Shown one piece after another: positions 23,499 through 32,233 of a stretch of 64,000 nt of DNA (position 1 is its first letter; every line of letters begins with the position of its first letter). The notes under the pieces were generated by a model. It saw only the letters and a list, made by a program, of their open reading frames with translations. It was not told the origin of the DNA and ran no database searches. Source of the DNA: Faecalicatena sp. Marseille-Q4148 (GTDB lineage: Bacteria; Bacillota; Clostridia; Lachnospirales; Lachnospiraceae); assembly GCA_018228665.1 (NCBI GenBank), contig CP073692.1, forward strand, positions 1,240,001 through 1,304,000, given 5' to 3'. The position numbers were made by a program, and so were the translations under genes.

Positions 23499-26400
23499 TC
23501 ACGCCTTTGTCCCCGCCACTTCATCGGGCCTGGTCGTTAAGACGCTGTACAGCAAAGTATCCTTCGGGAAGTGATCCACAAATGGGATAATCACATTTCC
23601 AAAGAACAGAAGCCCTTCGCCGGGGCCGGAATGGGTCACATAGGAAAGCTGGTGCGGGGAAATCCCAAGCTGCTTTGCCAAAATCTGTCGGTCCCCCTGA
23701 GCCTGGTTGAGCATGTAGATAAAATCCGAGTTCTATAGTGATAGGTAAGCCTCTGATATCATCTCGGGCTTTTCCCCCACTCCACACCGTGCATGCGACT
23801 TTCACCGCACACGGCGTTCCATCGGTTAGTATTTTTCATTGTCTAAACAATCAACCTTTGAATAGAATAAAAACTGTAGTAGTTGAAATAAGATTAAATA
23901 GGTTGCATGGAAGCCAACTCACGAAGGTGGTTAACCTTTATAAGCTGTTTGATATCTAGCTGTAGTAAATCCATATATTTGTAAATAGTTTCCGCTTTTG
24001 AAGCATGAATGAGTTTATGTACGGAATTCTTTATGAGAATAAGATTCTCATAGGCATCCGTACCGCCTAAATGTCGGGGTAACTTATGATGGCAATGAAT
24101 TTCCCCAACAGAGGAGAATTCAACACCTGTTATAGCACATTTTCCCCATTGGGCTGAGAAGAGAGATATTCGATTGTCTGCGTATTCCGCACTATTGGAA
24201 TAGGCTGGTTGACGCATGAGAGCCAACATCATAGGGATGTTGATTCTCAGACAGTTGTGAATACCTTCTCGTCCTTCGGGAGTGTAATAATTCCAGCTCT
24301 TCTTACGGAAAAGTGGGTTTTTGTGCTGTGTGTATCCTATTGGATACACGGGCTCATTCGTACCAGCGACATATCGCATCATTTTGGATTTACCAAAACG
24401 GGCTTTTTCAAACTCCGTAAGCTCTCGCCCTGTTTTCACAAGACGGTTGCCTGTGCGAGTGCTAAGCCTGTTTGTCAGCAAGGTCATGACTGTGCGGTTT
24501 AGGGAAGCACAATCATGATTAACATGTGTGGCGATACAGTAATAATTCTGCATGCCAGTAACCATACTGTTATAGAGTCTGATTTCCCCCTGTTCGCCAT
24601 ATATTTTGCGAGGGTGAACGATTCTCTTTGCCTGTTCTTTAAGCTTCTCCCTTTTGTGCTCGAGATTTTTATCTGCGATATGAGATATAACCACGAGTTT
24701 GTTGCCTTTTCTGTGAACTTTCATTTTGAATCCGAGAAAATCAGAGTAATGATTTCTTACATTGACAATCCTCGTTTTCTTTTCAGAAATTTCCAGTTTG
24801 AGCCTTTCTTTCAGCCACAGAGTGACTGCACATTTGGTGCGTTCAGCGGAGTCCTTTGTCCTACAAAAGATTCGAAAATCATCTGCATAGCGAACAATGA
24901 ACATTTCCTTCAGGTTAGATTTCTTAGCCTGTCGAAAGCCGTTTTCAGGTCTAGCATTCCGTTTGCAAATCGGACACCATTGCCATTGACTTTCTACCCA
25001 GTGGTCTAATTCGTTAAGCACGATATTAGCCAGAAGTGGCGATATAATACCTCCCTGTGGGGTTCCTTTGTCGGGTGTGATAAAAGTCCCATCTTCCAGT
25101 TTGATTGGTGCTTTGAGAATTCGTCTTATGACAAATATCAGTTGCTTGTCATGAATACCCATAGCCCATATCTGTCGTATCAGCTTGGCATGATTCACGT
25201 TATCAAAGAACCCTTTTATATCGAATTCAATGACATAGTGAAGATTGGCATGTTGAAGTAGCTGATAACTTCTTGCTATAGCGTTCTCAACCGAATGGTT
25301 CGGTCTGAATCCATAGCTGTTTTTGCTGAACTTAGCCTCACAAACAGGTTCCAATACCTGTTTGATACATTGTTGAACAAGTCTATCCCATATACACGGA
25401 ATCCCTAAGGGTCTCATTTTACTTGGGTCGTATGGTTTTGGTATCTCCTTACGCCTTACAGGTTTTGGGCGATACCCATGTTCACTTCCATTAATAATAA
25501 ATCTAACTTTTTCAACAACCTCATCGGGGGAACATCTTCCAATGTCCTCGATTGTGAGATTGTCTGTGCCACTTGTTTTACTTCCCGTATTTTTCTTGAT
25601 ATTTCTGTACGCTAGAAGAATGTTTTCCCGTTGAAGAATGACAGACATTAAATCTGTAAAAACTTCTCCGTTCAAACTTGCCTGGTATAGATTATCAATC
25701 GTATTCTGCATTCCGTAATACTCATTGTGACGCAGATTATCCTCACAGAGCAGTTGCTTTTTCTTTTTCATGGTCATAAGGCATCACTCTCCTTTCTTGG
25801 GAAAGTGTCCCTTTTTGTCATACTCGTAATCCTTATAAGATTGAATGACAACAATTGTTTCTAACCGACTAAAGCCCATTCCTCGAGCCCGCCTTTTTCG
25901 TAGGGCTGTCGTAGGTTCGAGCTTCGCTTTTCAGCACAGATTAGGCGGCTTATATGATTCGTCCGCAGATTGCTTATGAGCAACTCTGTACCTTTCCACG
26001 TTCCGATAATTCTATCTGTGCATATATCCTTAGGTGTTCGCTATAGTCCTGTCAGCTTGATTGTGCCTGTAACACAATACGGAGTTTCATATTTTCGATT
26101 CTTACTACACCGCACTGACCCACAATTAAGTGTCCATACATTTCTATATGGTAAACATCTAGACCCGTACATTCGCGGTTTTCGTCAGTCCGTCGTGGAC
26201 ATTCTCACCATAGATATTTTATAGACTCCCGACGTGTCATCTGCATACAGTACCTCTACCGCACTTTCGACAGCTGTATTTCTACACTGTTTCGGCAGAC
26301 TTCCGCCGACTTTATCGAGCTCCAGACCCCAACCATTACAGTCGGAGCCGGTCGAAGTATCAGAGAAGGCATTTCAAGGCGTTACCCCATCATTCTACCT

Positions 26401-28762
26401 TTCGAATTATCAGTTGTTACTTACCTCGTAAGAAGGTAAGTCCGACGATTTTAGCATCGCATGGCCATAAGTCCATGAAGTTTTACCCTCATAGAGCGAT
26501 GTTTGTGCGTCAACGTGTCGCACCGAAAATATTCTCAATCTCACGGGAAGCCAGAAGATCCTTTACGTTCTGGGTCAGCCCTGACGGGATCCCGCCCCAT
26601 TTACGGAAGCGTTTCCAGATTTCCACGCTGAAACTTCCGGTCTGGCCTTTCAAAAGGAGATGGAATTCGTCAATATAGAACCAGGTAGTCTTGTGTTTGG
26701 AACGGTTGGCGGTGACACGGTTCCAGACCGCATCCTGCATAATCAAAAGCCCGATCTCCTTTAACGCTTTTCCCAGGGATTTGAGCTGGAAGCAGAGTAC
26801 CCGGTGTTTGTCCATCTGGATATTGGAACGGTGGTTGAATACATTTAAGGAACCGTTGACATAGATTTCCAGCGCCGTGGCGATATTCTGCGCCTCCGGC
26901 TCCGCCTGCTTCAAAAGCAGGTCGTAAAGGTCGCCCAAAACCGGCATTTTCTCCGGGCAGGGATCCTGCAGGTAATCCCGGTACACCAGCCTAGTGCAGC
27001 GGTCAATGATGGTACGCTCAATCGGGGAAAGCCCCTCCTTGCCGCCGATAATCAAATCGCACAGAGACAGGATAAAGTCACTTTTTAAGGTGATAGGGTT
27101 CTCGTCGTCCGAATAGTCCAGGTTAATATCCATCGGATTGATATAGTTGGTGGAAGTGGGGGAAATATCAATGACCTGCCCCTGCTCCCCAAACTGTTCC
27201 ACCAATGGGCCGTACTCATTTTCGGGATCCGCAATGATGATGTCATCCTCCGTCAGAAGGAACACGTTGACGATCTCACGCTTGGCAGAGAACGACTTGC
27301 CGCTGCCCGGCGTCCCCAGGAACAGTCCATTTGGATTCTTTAAGTTCTTGCGGTTCGCCATAATCAGGTTGTTGGAAAGGGCGTTCAGGCCATAATAAAG
27401 CGCCTCCCCCTCCTGGAACAGCTCACAGGTGGTGAAAGGCACAAAAATGGCGGTGCTGCTTGTGGTAAGCCCCCGTTCAATCTCCACCTGGTTCAAACCC
27501 AGCGCAAGGGAGGATATAAGCCCCTGTTCCTGCTGGAAGTCCAGCCGCTTTAAGGCACAGTTATATTTCTGGGCGATACCGGAAGCGGAGAGAATATCGT
27601 TAAACAATTTCTGGCGCTTCGGTGCAAGATTCTCCACCAGCACCGTCACCAGGAACATCCTTTCATTCCGGCTCTGTAAATCCTGCAAGAGATTTTTCGC
27701 TTCTTCCCCATAGGTGGCAAGGTCCGTAGGTATGATGTCCATGTCGTACCCAGCCCGGACCGCTTTTTTCTGTTCCTCAATGGTCATTTTCTGTAAGTCC
27801 GACATCTTGCGCTTGATATTTTTAATCGCCTGGGTCTGGTCGATGGACTGGATATGCAGGTTGACCGTCACGGCATCGTCCAGATCCAGAAGCTCTGCCA
27901 GCAGCCGGTCTGTCAGCTCCGGGGCTAAAATCTGTAAGAAAGACACTGCCCCGGAATGGTCGGCCACCCGGAAGGTCTTTCCATCCCTGGAAAACGACAT
28001 GCCGGAGGGCGCGATAAAATCTTTGGTGGAAAGCCCGGTCTTTGGCAGGTCCGCCCAGGTAAAGCGGAACTTTTCCTGCCCGTCCGGGTGGAGCTGGCTG
28101 TGCAGAAGTTCCAGACGCTCCAGGCCGTTTAAGGGCCTTGCCTGGACTCCCAGGGTCTTAAAGTTCGCCAGCACATCTGTTTCAATCCGTTCCAGCCGCA
28201 TTTTTGCGGTCCTAAGGTCGTCCGCCTCAATGCCGAAGGTGATATATTTGCGTTTGGTAAGGCCGTTGTTGCCCTTTTGGAGCTGCCCCTTTAACATATC
28301 CGCGTATTCTTTACGGATCCCGTCATATTCGTCGCCGCGGGCGGGGATCTCAATGCTCTTTGCGAAATCCTGCATATTCGCCCGCTGGTTGATAAAAGTA
28401 AGCTGCACATGGATGGAGGCGTCAAAGTAATTTAAGAAATCACAGTACCCCTCAAAAATCTGCGCTTTGTCCTCCGCCTGGGCGAGCTGGTAGTTAATAT
28501 CGAAAAACTGCACGGTCTTGGTGTAAAGCGTGTCCGTCAGCCGGCAGATCCCATCCTTATACATTTCCCGGTAGGGAATACTCTGCTGGGCCGTCTGCGG
28601 GGCATCCGCCCTAAGCCCGGCGAGAAAGCCGCCTTTTTTCGGCGGCTTGTTAGAGGCAGTTTTATTTCTGCCTTTTGCTGCGTCGGCCCTGGTCTTTTCT
28701 GCCTGCCTGATGTTCCTTTGCAGACGTTTTTCCTGGGCCTCTTGCTGTTTTGTTTTTGGCAA
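23499..28762 (-). CDS. VirB4-type conjugation ATPase, split by a group II intron
   Basis: Exons 26524-28762 and 23499-23734 join in frame to 824 residues: exon 1 ends IENIF, exon 2 continues ENSDFIYMLNQ. Walker A is GTPGSGKSFSAK, Walker B TTWFYIDEFHLL. VirB4 powers assembly of the mating channel and works with VirD4. Without splicing the protein would end a few residues into the intron (GATR, stop) and lose its last 79 residues. The TTG start follows GGAGG and lies 101 bases inside the PrgI gene, an unusually long overlap. Confidence 0.9.
23735..26523 (-). mobile_element. Group II intron in virB4
   Basis: 2789 bases, same strand as its host gene. The 5' end is GTGCGACACG (26523 downward), the GUGYG rule. 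The 3' end is CTTACCTATCACTAT (23735), after a typical domain V hairpin (about 23782-23820, GTGCGGTGAAAGTCGCATGC). Domain IV holds the reverse transcriptase gene. The exon bases before the insertion (ATATTTTCG) have a nine-base perfect complement at 26097-26089 in the intron, a good candidate for EBS1. Exact exon joining restores the VirB4 frame. Confidence 0.93.
23894..25777 (-). CDS. ltrA: Group II intron reverse transcriptase/maturase with HNH domain
   Basis: 627 residues. Reverse transcriptase motifs: RPLGIPCIWDRLVQQ, FDIKGFFDNVNH, GTPQGGIISPLLANI and the catalytic RYADDF. A maturase (X) region follows (RFGKSKMMRYVAGTNEPVYP area), then a C-terminal HNH endonuclease zinc module (CAITGVEF, CHHKLPRHLGGTDAYENL). 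All key residues are present, so it should still promote splicing and retrohoming. The start ATG has GGAGAG upstream. Confidence 0.93.
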   Translation of the reverse strand: MTMKKKKQLLCEDNLRHNEYYGMQNTIDNLYQASLNGEVFTDLMSVILQRENILLAYRNIKKNTGSKTSGTDNLTIEDIGRCSPDEVVEKVRFIINGSEHGYRPKPVRRKEIPKPYDPSKMRPLGIPCIWDRLVQQCIKQVLEPVCEAKFSKNSYGFRPNHSVENAIARSYQLLQHANLHYVIEFDIKGFFDNVNHAKLIRQIWAMGIHDKQLIFVIRRILKAPIKLEDGTFITPDKGTPQGGIISPLLANIVLNELDHWVESQWQWCPICKRNARPENGFRQAKKSNLKEMFIVRYADDFRIFCRTKDSAERTKCAVTLWLKERLKLEISEKKTRIVNVRNHYSDFLGFKMKVHRKGNKLVVISHIADKNLEHKREKLKEQAKRIVHPRKIYGEQGEIRLYNSMVTGMQNYYCIATHVNHDCASLNRTVMTLLTNRLSTRTGNRLVKTGRELTEFEKARFGKSKMMRYVAGTNEPVYPIGYTQHKNPLFRKKSWNYYTPEGREGIHNCLRINIPMMLALMRQPAYSNSAEYADNRISLFSAQWGKCAITGVEFSSVGEIHCHHKLPRHLGGTDAYENLILIKNSVHKLIHASKAETIYKYMDLLQLDIKQLIKVNHLRELASMQPI

Positions 28763-29096
28763 TCCTTGTAACCTCCTTTTTTGACATGGTTTTATATAGG
28801 TTTTCCGTCCGGTAGGGGCGTTCCTTCGGCCAGAGCTTATAGCGCAGCCGGTTTTTCAGAAGTTTCTCCGCCGGCTGCCCGTCCCGCTCATACATGGCGA
28901 AGAAGAAAAAGGGCATCATCAGGCCGATCATCAAAAGCACCGACGCGGAATTGCCGATGGCGCCCCTCGTCAGGAAATAGGCCGGCAGGCCCACAAGACC
29001 GCCCAGGCTGAAACAGATGAGCTGGCGCTTGGTAAGGCCCGCCGCCACTTTTGTCTTGACTTTCGTTAAGTCTTTGGGTACGGGTACATAGGGCAT
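28662..29096 (-). CDS. PrgI-family conjugation membrane protein
   Basis: 144 residues: VPVPKDLTKVKTKVAAGLTKRQL, two adjacent membrane helices (about 28-75), then a basic C-terminal tail. PrgI/TcpE-like proteins sit beside VirB4 in Gram-positive type IV systems and probably anchor it at the membrane. The virB4 start lies inside its 3' end. Confidence 0.85.
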   Translation of the reverse strand: MPYVPVPKDLTKVKTKVAAGLTKRQLICFSLGGLVGLPAYFLTRGAIGNSASVLLMIGLMMPFFFFAMYERDGQPAEKLLKNRLRYKLWPKERPYRTENLYKTMSKKEVTRIAKNKTARGPGKTSAKEHQAGRKDQGRRSKRQK

Positions 29097-29127
29097 TTAT
29101 TTCACCTCCCATCGTGATAGAATTTCA

Positions 29128-29862
29128 TTATCGTGCGCCGGAATCATGGATCATTTCCTCCGCGGCCGGTGGTCTCTGCACCTTCTGAATCGCATCCTGC
29201 AGCCGTTCCCGCAGAGATCTTGGCTGCTCTGCCCGTTCCTCCTGAGGAGAGGAAATATCTTGAACCAACAACTCCACGGCAATACAAGCGTTTGTGTCGG
29301 CTGCTGGACAATATTTGACAACTTCCACTAATGGACGGTCGAAACGTAGCAGATAATCAATTTCTTCTGCTGTCAACGAATTTTCTCCTGTCAGATAACG
29401 GTAAGCGGCCATCACGGAGGCAATTTCTTCCGACCGGTCTATCAGTTCCCTGTTAGAGCAATCCTCCAGCTTTTCCCTGTAAATGTAATAATCCTTGCCG
29501 ACCAAGGACATCAACTCCAGATATTTCCGATTCTGTTCTTCCGGTTCGCTTAGTTCTTTTGGAAATTTCCGATCCGCTTGGATTTCCTCCAAAAGTTCAC
29601 AGATAGGAAAGCTATGAGCATGGGTATTTTCTTCCCAGCACCACCGGGCCACATCTAACGGATCCTGAAAGGAAAGAAGCGCCTCCACCTCTGCCGGGGT
29701 AAATTCATGTTCCGCCTTCAGGTAATAATGAAGCTCCGAAAACCCCTGCAATTCGTAAATGCTGCCGATATTCTGTGCGTCCAGCATATCTGCATGGATC
29801 TTCAGGCACTTGTCCAGCCGTTCCATCAACAGCCGTTTTGCATCCTGTTCTATAAAAATCAC
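29128..29862 (-). CDS. DUF3848-like protein with internal repeat and SLRERL tag
   Basis: 244 residues, soluble, acidic. Two copies of one module are visible: FTPAEVEALLSFQDPLDVARW (about 55) and LTAEEIDYLLRFDRPLVEVVKY (about 165), each followed by N-x-(H/C) and a hydrophobic helix (FPICELLEEI, CIAVELLVQDI). This pattern fits DUF3848 of conjugative elements. It ends with PRSLRERL plus 23 residues, the shared C-terminal tag. GTG start with GGGAGG; it overlaps the MT-A70 stop. Confidence 0.65.
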   Translation of the reverse strand: MIFIEQDAKRLLMERLDKCLKIHADMLDAQNIGSIYELQGFSELHYYLKAEHEFTPAEVEALLSFQDPLDVARWCWEENTHAHSFPICELLEEIQADRKFPKELSEPEEQNRKYLELMSLVGKDYYIYREKLEDCSNRELIDRSEEIASVMAAYRYLTGENSLTAEEIDYLLRFDRPLVEVVKYCPAADTNACIAVELLVQDISSPQEERAEQPRSLRERLQDAIQKVQRPPAAEEMIHDSGAR

Positions 29863-30416
29863 TCCTTCCTCCCTGGCATTGTAATACTGGATTCCACTTC
29901 ATTTCCCCACACATCCCAGCCCGGCGTCTGCTGCCTTGCGAACAGCTCCAGCCTGGGCTGGTCGCCCATGAGCTTTACGATTTTTTCCCGCACCTCGTCC
30001 GGCTTTTTGCTGTGCTGCTCGATATGGGAGATCACAAACTGGTGGATCCCCGCGCACTGGCGTTTCGGGTGGCCTCTGGTCGCCAGCAGGCAGACCTCGG
30101 CATTTGAGCGGGTCCAGAACCCCATCCCGTAAAACCAGGAATCCGCTTTCCGGTTCTGTTTGAGCCAGAGGAAGGCTAAAGTCTTATATCTGAATCCCCA
30201 TGCCTCCATCACCCGGAACGCCTCATTAAGCTGCGGGAAGGTCGCCCACAGGAAAAGTGCGCTGTCTTTAGCGGCAAGTTCCGCCACCGGCAGCGCACAT
30301 ATATCCTCCATGCTCATGGTGGGGTAATGGTTTTCCGCCACGCCGTTGCCGCGCTTCATATCGTAGCGCCAGGGCGGGTCCGCATAGATCACGCTGTATT
30401 TCTTTGTTTCCGGCAT
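29859..30416 (-). CDS. MT-A70 family DNA adenine methyltransferase
   Basis: 185 residues. DPPWRYD is the catalytic motif, and the body (NHYPTMSMEDICALPV, LFLWATFPQLNEAF, GFWTRSNAEVCLLATRG, RLELFARQQTPGWDVWGNE) is typical of MT-A70 adenine-N6 methylases, common on phages and ICEs. It could mark ICE DNA against host restriction. Its ATG overlaps the SpoVG-like stop by one base. Confidence 0.88.
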   Translation of the reverse strand: MPETKKYSVIYADPPWRYDMKRGNGVAENHYPTMSMEDICALPVAELAAKDSALFLWATFPQLNEAFRVMEAWGFRYKTLAFLWLKQNRKADSWFYGMGFWTRSNAEVCLLATRGHPKRQCAGIHQFVISHIEQHSKKPDEVREKIVKLMGDQPRLELFARQQTPGWDVWGNEVESSITMPGRKE

Positions 30417-30868
30417 CAGCGTTCCTGCCCGTTCTTAGCCGGGGCGTCTTTCACCGGCTGGCTTTTGACTTTCCCGGCATTTTCTTTTAAGGCGCCGGAC
30501 AGGGAAGGCTTCTCCGCCGCGCCCTTTGTGGCTTCAAGGGTGGCCTGCAAGTTTTCAATGGCCTGCCCGTACCCGTCAAGCAGGGCGTCGTTTAACTGCT
30601 TTCTGAACTCCGCCGTCACCGGCCAGCAGACATCCTTCCAGTTCCCGTTTTTGTCCTGGGTGGAAGGCATGTTCACATACAGCCCCTTTTCGCCGGAACA
30701 GATACGGAAGCCGTCAATCTTGAAGCATCCGCCGATGGTCACGTTGGCAAAGGCTAGCAGGTTCCCCATCGGCGCGATTGGCCGCACCCTCACGTCCAGC
30801 GGCAGACCGCCCGCTGTTTCCGGCGCCTGCATTTCCGGGATTGTATTTTCTGTATTTGTTTTACTCAT
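30416..30868 (-). CDS. SpoVG-domain protein with KPSL tag
   Basis: 150 residues. The core VRPIAPMGNLLAFANVTIGG, FKIDGFRICSGEKGLYVNMP, VCWPVTAEFRKQLNDALL is the SpoVG fold, a small DNA/RNA-binding regulator. The chromosomal SpoVG is about 95 residues; this one has extra ends, and the C-terminal extension carries EKPSLSGAL plus a 23-residue basic tail ending QER. It lies in the conjugation operon and may regulate it or bind transferred DNA. Confidence 0.85.
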   Translation of the reverse strand: MSKTNTENTIPEMQAPETAGGLPLDVRVRPIAPMGNLLAFANVTIGGCFKIDGFRICSGEKGLYVNMPSTQDKNGNWKDVCWPVTAEFRKQLNDALLDGYGQAIENLQATLEATKGAAEKPSLSGALKENAGKVKSQPVKDAPAKNGQER

Positions 30869-30904
30869 AAAATGAAATCCTCCTTATTCTGAATCTGAAT
30901 TATG

Positions 30905-31768
30905 CTATCTTGCGTTAAATATGGATTTGGATAACGAACCTGTCTTAAACAGGGCAAAGGCCAGCAGGACCGTATAGCCCGCCGTGCCCCAGATTGCGCC
31001 GTGGATGTCGCCGGAGGCCGGGATCGACTGGACCAGCACCGCATAAATGGCGACGCAGACCAGGATCAAAAATCCCTGGAACCCCAGCGCAAAGAGGGAA
31101 CGGAGGTACCCCGTCCCCATCTGCCCCCATTCCCGGTTAGCCATCGTGGAGAAGGGGATCGGTGCAAGGCTCACGGTCAAATAAATTTCTATCATCCTGC
31201 CGTAGACAATGACGAAGATCACAATGGACAGCACCCACATGCACAGGTTGATGATGTTGGTCTCCAGCCAGAGGCCGATAAGCTCCCACATCCCCATTGC
31301 TTCAAGCTGCGTGGAAAGGTCCGCAAGGGCGGCCTCCACATCAAGGCTGCCGTTTATCACGCCCGCGCTCTGCGATACCACGTTCTGGGCGACGTCGAAC
31401 ACCGCCATGACAATCGTAAAACAGTTGGTGAGCAGGTAAGTGGCAACGAAGGTCTTAAAAATCCACTTGAAGATGTTGAATGTGTCAAAGTCGTGCATGT
31501 TGTTCTTCTCCAAAATCATCTGAATCAGCTCATACACAAGGACAAAGGTCAGGATCATGCCCGCAATGGGAATGACGACGGTTTCCGAAAGGTTCTGTAT
31601 CATGGAAAACACGCCGCCATTCCAGCCCTGCGGGGTCTGCCCGACCTGCCCGGCCACATCCGCAACCTGGCTGTTGACCGAATCGAAAATGCCGGTGTAC
31701 TGCCCGGTGATGGCTTCAATCAGGCCCTCCTTAATCCAGTCTGTTATCCTTTCAAACAGACTGCCCAT
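30905..31768 (-). CDS. VirB6/TrbL-like conjugation channel protein
   Basis: 287 residues with about six membrane segments (for example ETVVIPIAGMILTFVLVYEL, FKTFVATYLLTNCFTIVMAV, LCMWVLSIVIFVIVYGRM, YTVLLAFALF). The N-terminus is ITDWIKEGLIEAITGQYTGIFD, as in the membrane protein next to Maff2 in Tn1549-like elements. It would form part of the inner-membrane channel. Confidence 0.8.
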   Translation of the reverse strand: MGSLFERITDWIKEGLIEAITGQYTGIFDSVNSQVADVAGQVGQTPQGWNGGVFSMIQNLSETVVIPIAGMILTFVLVYELIQMILEKNNMHDFDTFNIFKWIFKTFVATYLLTNCFTIVMAVFDVAQNVVSQSAGVINGSLDVEAALADLSTQLEAMGMWELIGLWLETNIINLCMWVLSIVIFVIVYGRMIEIYLTVSLAPIPFSTMANREWGQMGTGYLRSLFALGFQGFLILVCVAIYAVLVQSIPASGDIHGAIWGTAGYTVLLAFALFKTGSLSKSIFNAR

Positions 31769-31778
31769 AGGTCAGCCC

Positions 31779-31994
31779 TTAACCGAACAGGCCGGCCAGC
31801 AGCGGGATCAGGGTTGCGCCTACCAGGGCGATACCGCCGCCCGCCATAAGCTGTTTCATACCCTGGCTTTTGGCTCCCGGATTGTCATTGCCGTAACCTT
31901 CCAGAAGGTTGATGACGCCCCATGCTCCAAGGCCCGCTCCCAGGGCAATTACCAGAATCTTCAAAGTGTCAATCGCGCTCGCAAAAAATGCCAT
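31779..31994 (-). CDS. Maff2-family small membrane protein
   Basis: 71 residues: two hydrophobic helices (LKILVIALGAGLGAWGVINL and LMAGGGIALVGATLIPLLAG) joined by a polar Gly/Asn loop, like VirB2-type pilins in size and layout. Maff2 proteins always precede the VirB6-like gene in these elements. Start ATG at 31994 after AAGGAGG. Confidence 0.8.
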   Translation of the reverse strand: MAFFASAIDTLKILVIALGAGLGAWGVINLLEGYGNDNPGAKSQGMKQLMAGGGIALVGATLIPLLAGLFG

Positions 31995-32052
31995 ATAGTT
32001 CCTCCTTATTTTTGAAATGATTTTGTGAAGCGGCCGCAGACGGCCGGAAACG

Positions 32053-32103
32053 AAAAAAGCCGCCGCACTGTTTTGGAAAATCTGCTTCAAACAGCACGGC
32101 GGC
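32053..32103 (-). terminator. Strong terminator between virD4 and maff2
   Basis: Fifteen-base arms (32089-32103 and 32059-32073) pair apart from a two-base internal loop, then six T on the minus strand. It follows a short leader ORF (32139-32162), so it may be an attenuator controlling the downstream channel genes. Confidence 0.75.
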
Positions 32104-32138
32104 ATGGGGCAGGGTAAAACCTGCATGGTATTCAGTTT

Positions 32139-32162
32139 TCAGGGAGAATCGCGGATCCTCAA
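32139..32162 (-). CDS. Possible leader peptide MRIRDSP
   Basis: TTG start six bases after AAAGGAGG, seven codons (MRIRDSP), TGA. It lies between two terminators and upstream of maff2. Such a short ORF before a terminator suggests translation-controlled attenuation, but it could be chance. Confidence 0.35.
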   Translation of the reverse strand: MRIRDSP

Positions 32163-32185
32163 AAAAGACCTCCTTTCCGGGTGAC

Positions 32186-32223
32186 AAAACAAAAGCCTGC
32201 CAGAGCGTAATGCTTTGACAGGC
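32186..32223 (-). terminator. Terminator after virD4
   Basis: GCCTGTCA (32223-32216) pairs with TGGCAGGC (32202-32195) with one mismatch, followed by TTTTGTTTTG. It lies 11 bases after the VirD4 stop. Confidence 0.65.
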
Positions 32224-32233
32224 AGGAACAACG

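Noticed and set aside
23499..23714. A separate 71-residue protein
   Set aside because: It is the second exon of virB4, split off by the intron; reading joins exactly at 23734/26524.
29847..29862. Another gene with ATA at the expected start position (DUF3848)
   Set aside because: A second GGGAGG five bases before the GTG explains normal initiation, so it was left out of the unusual-start set.
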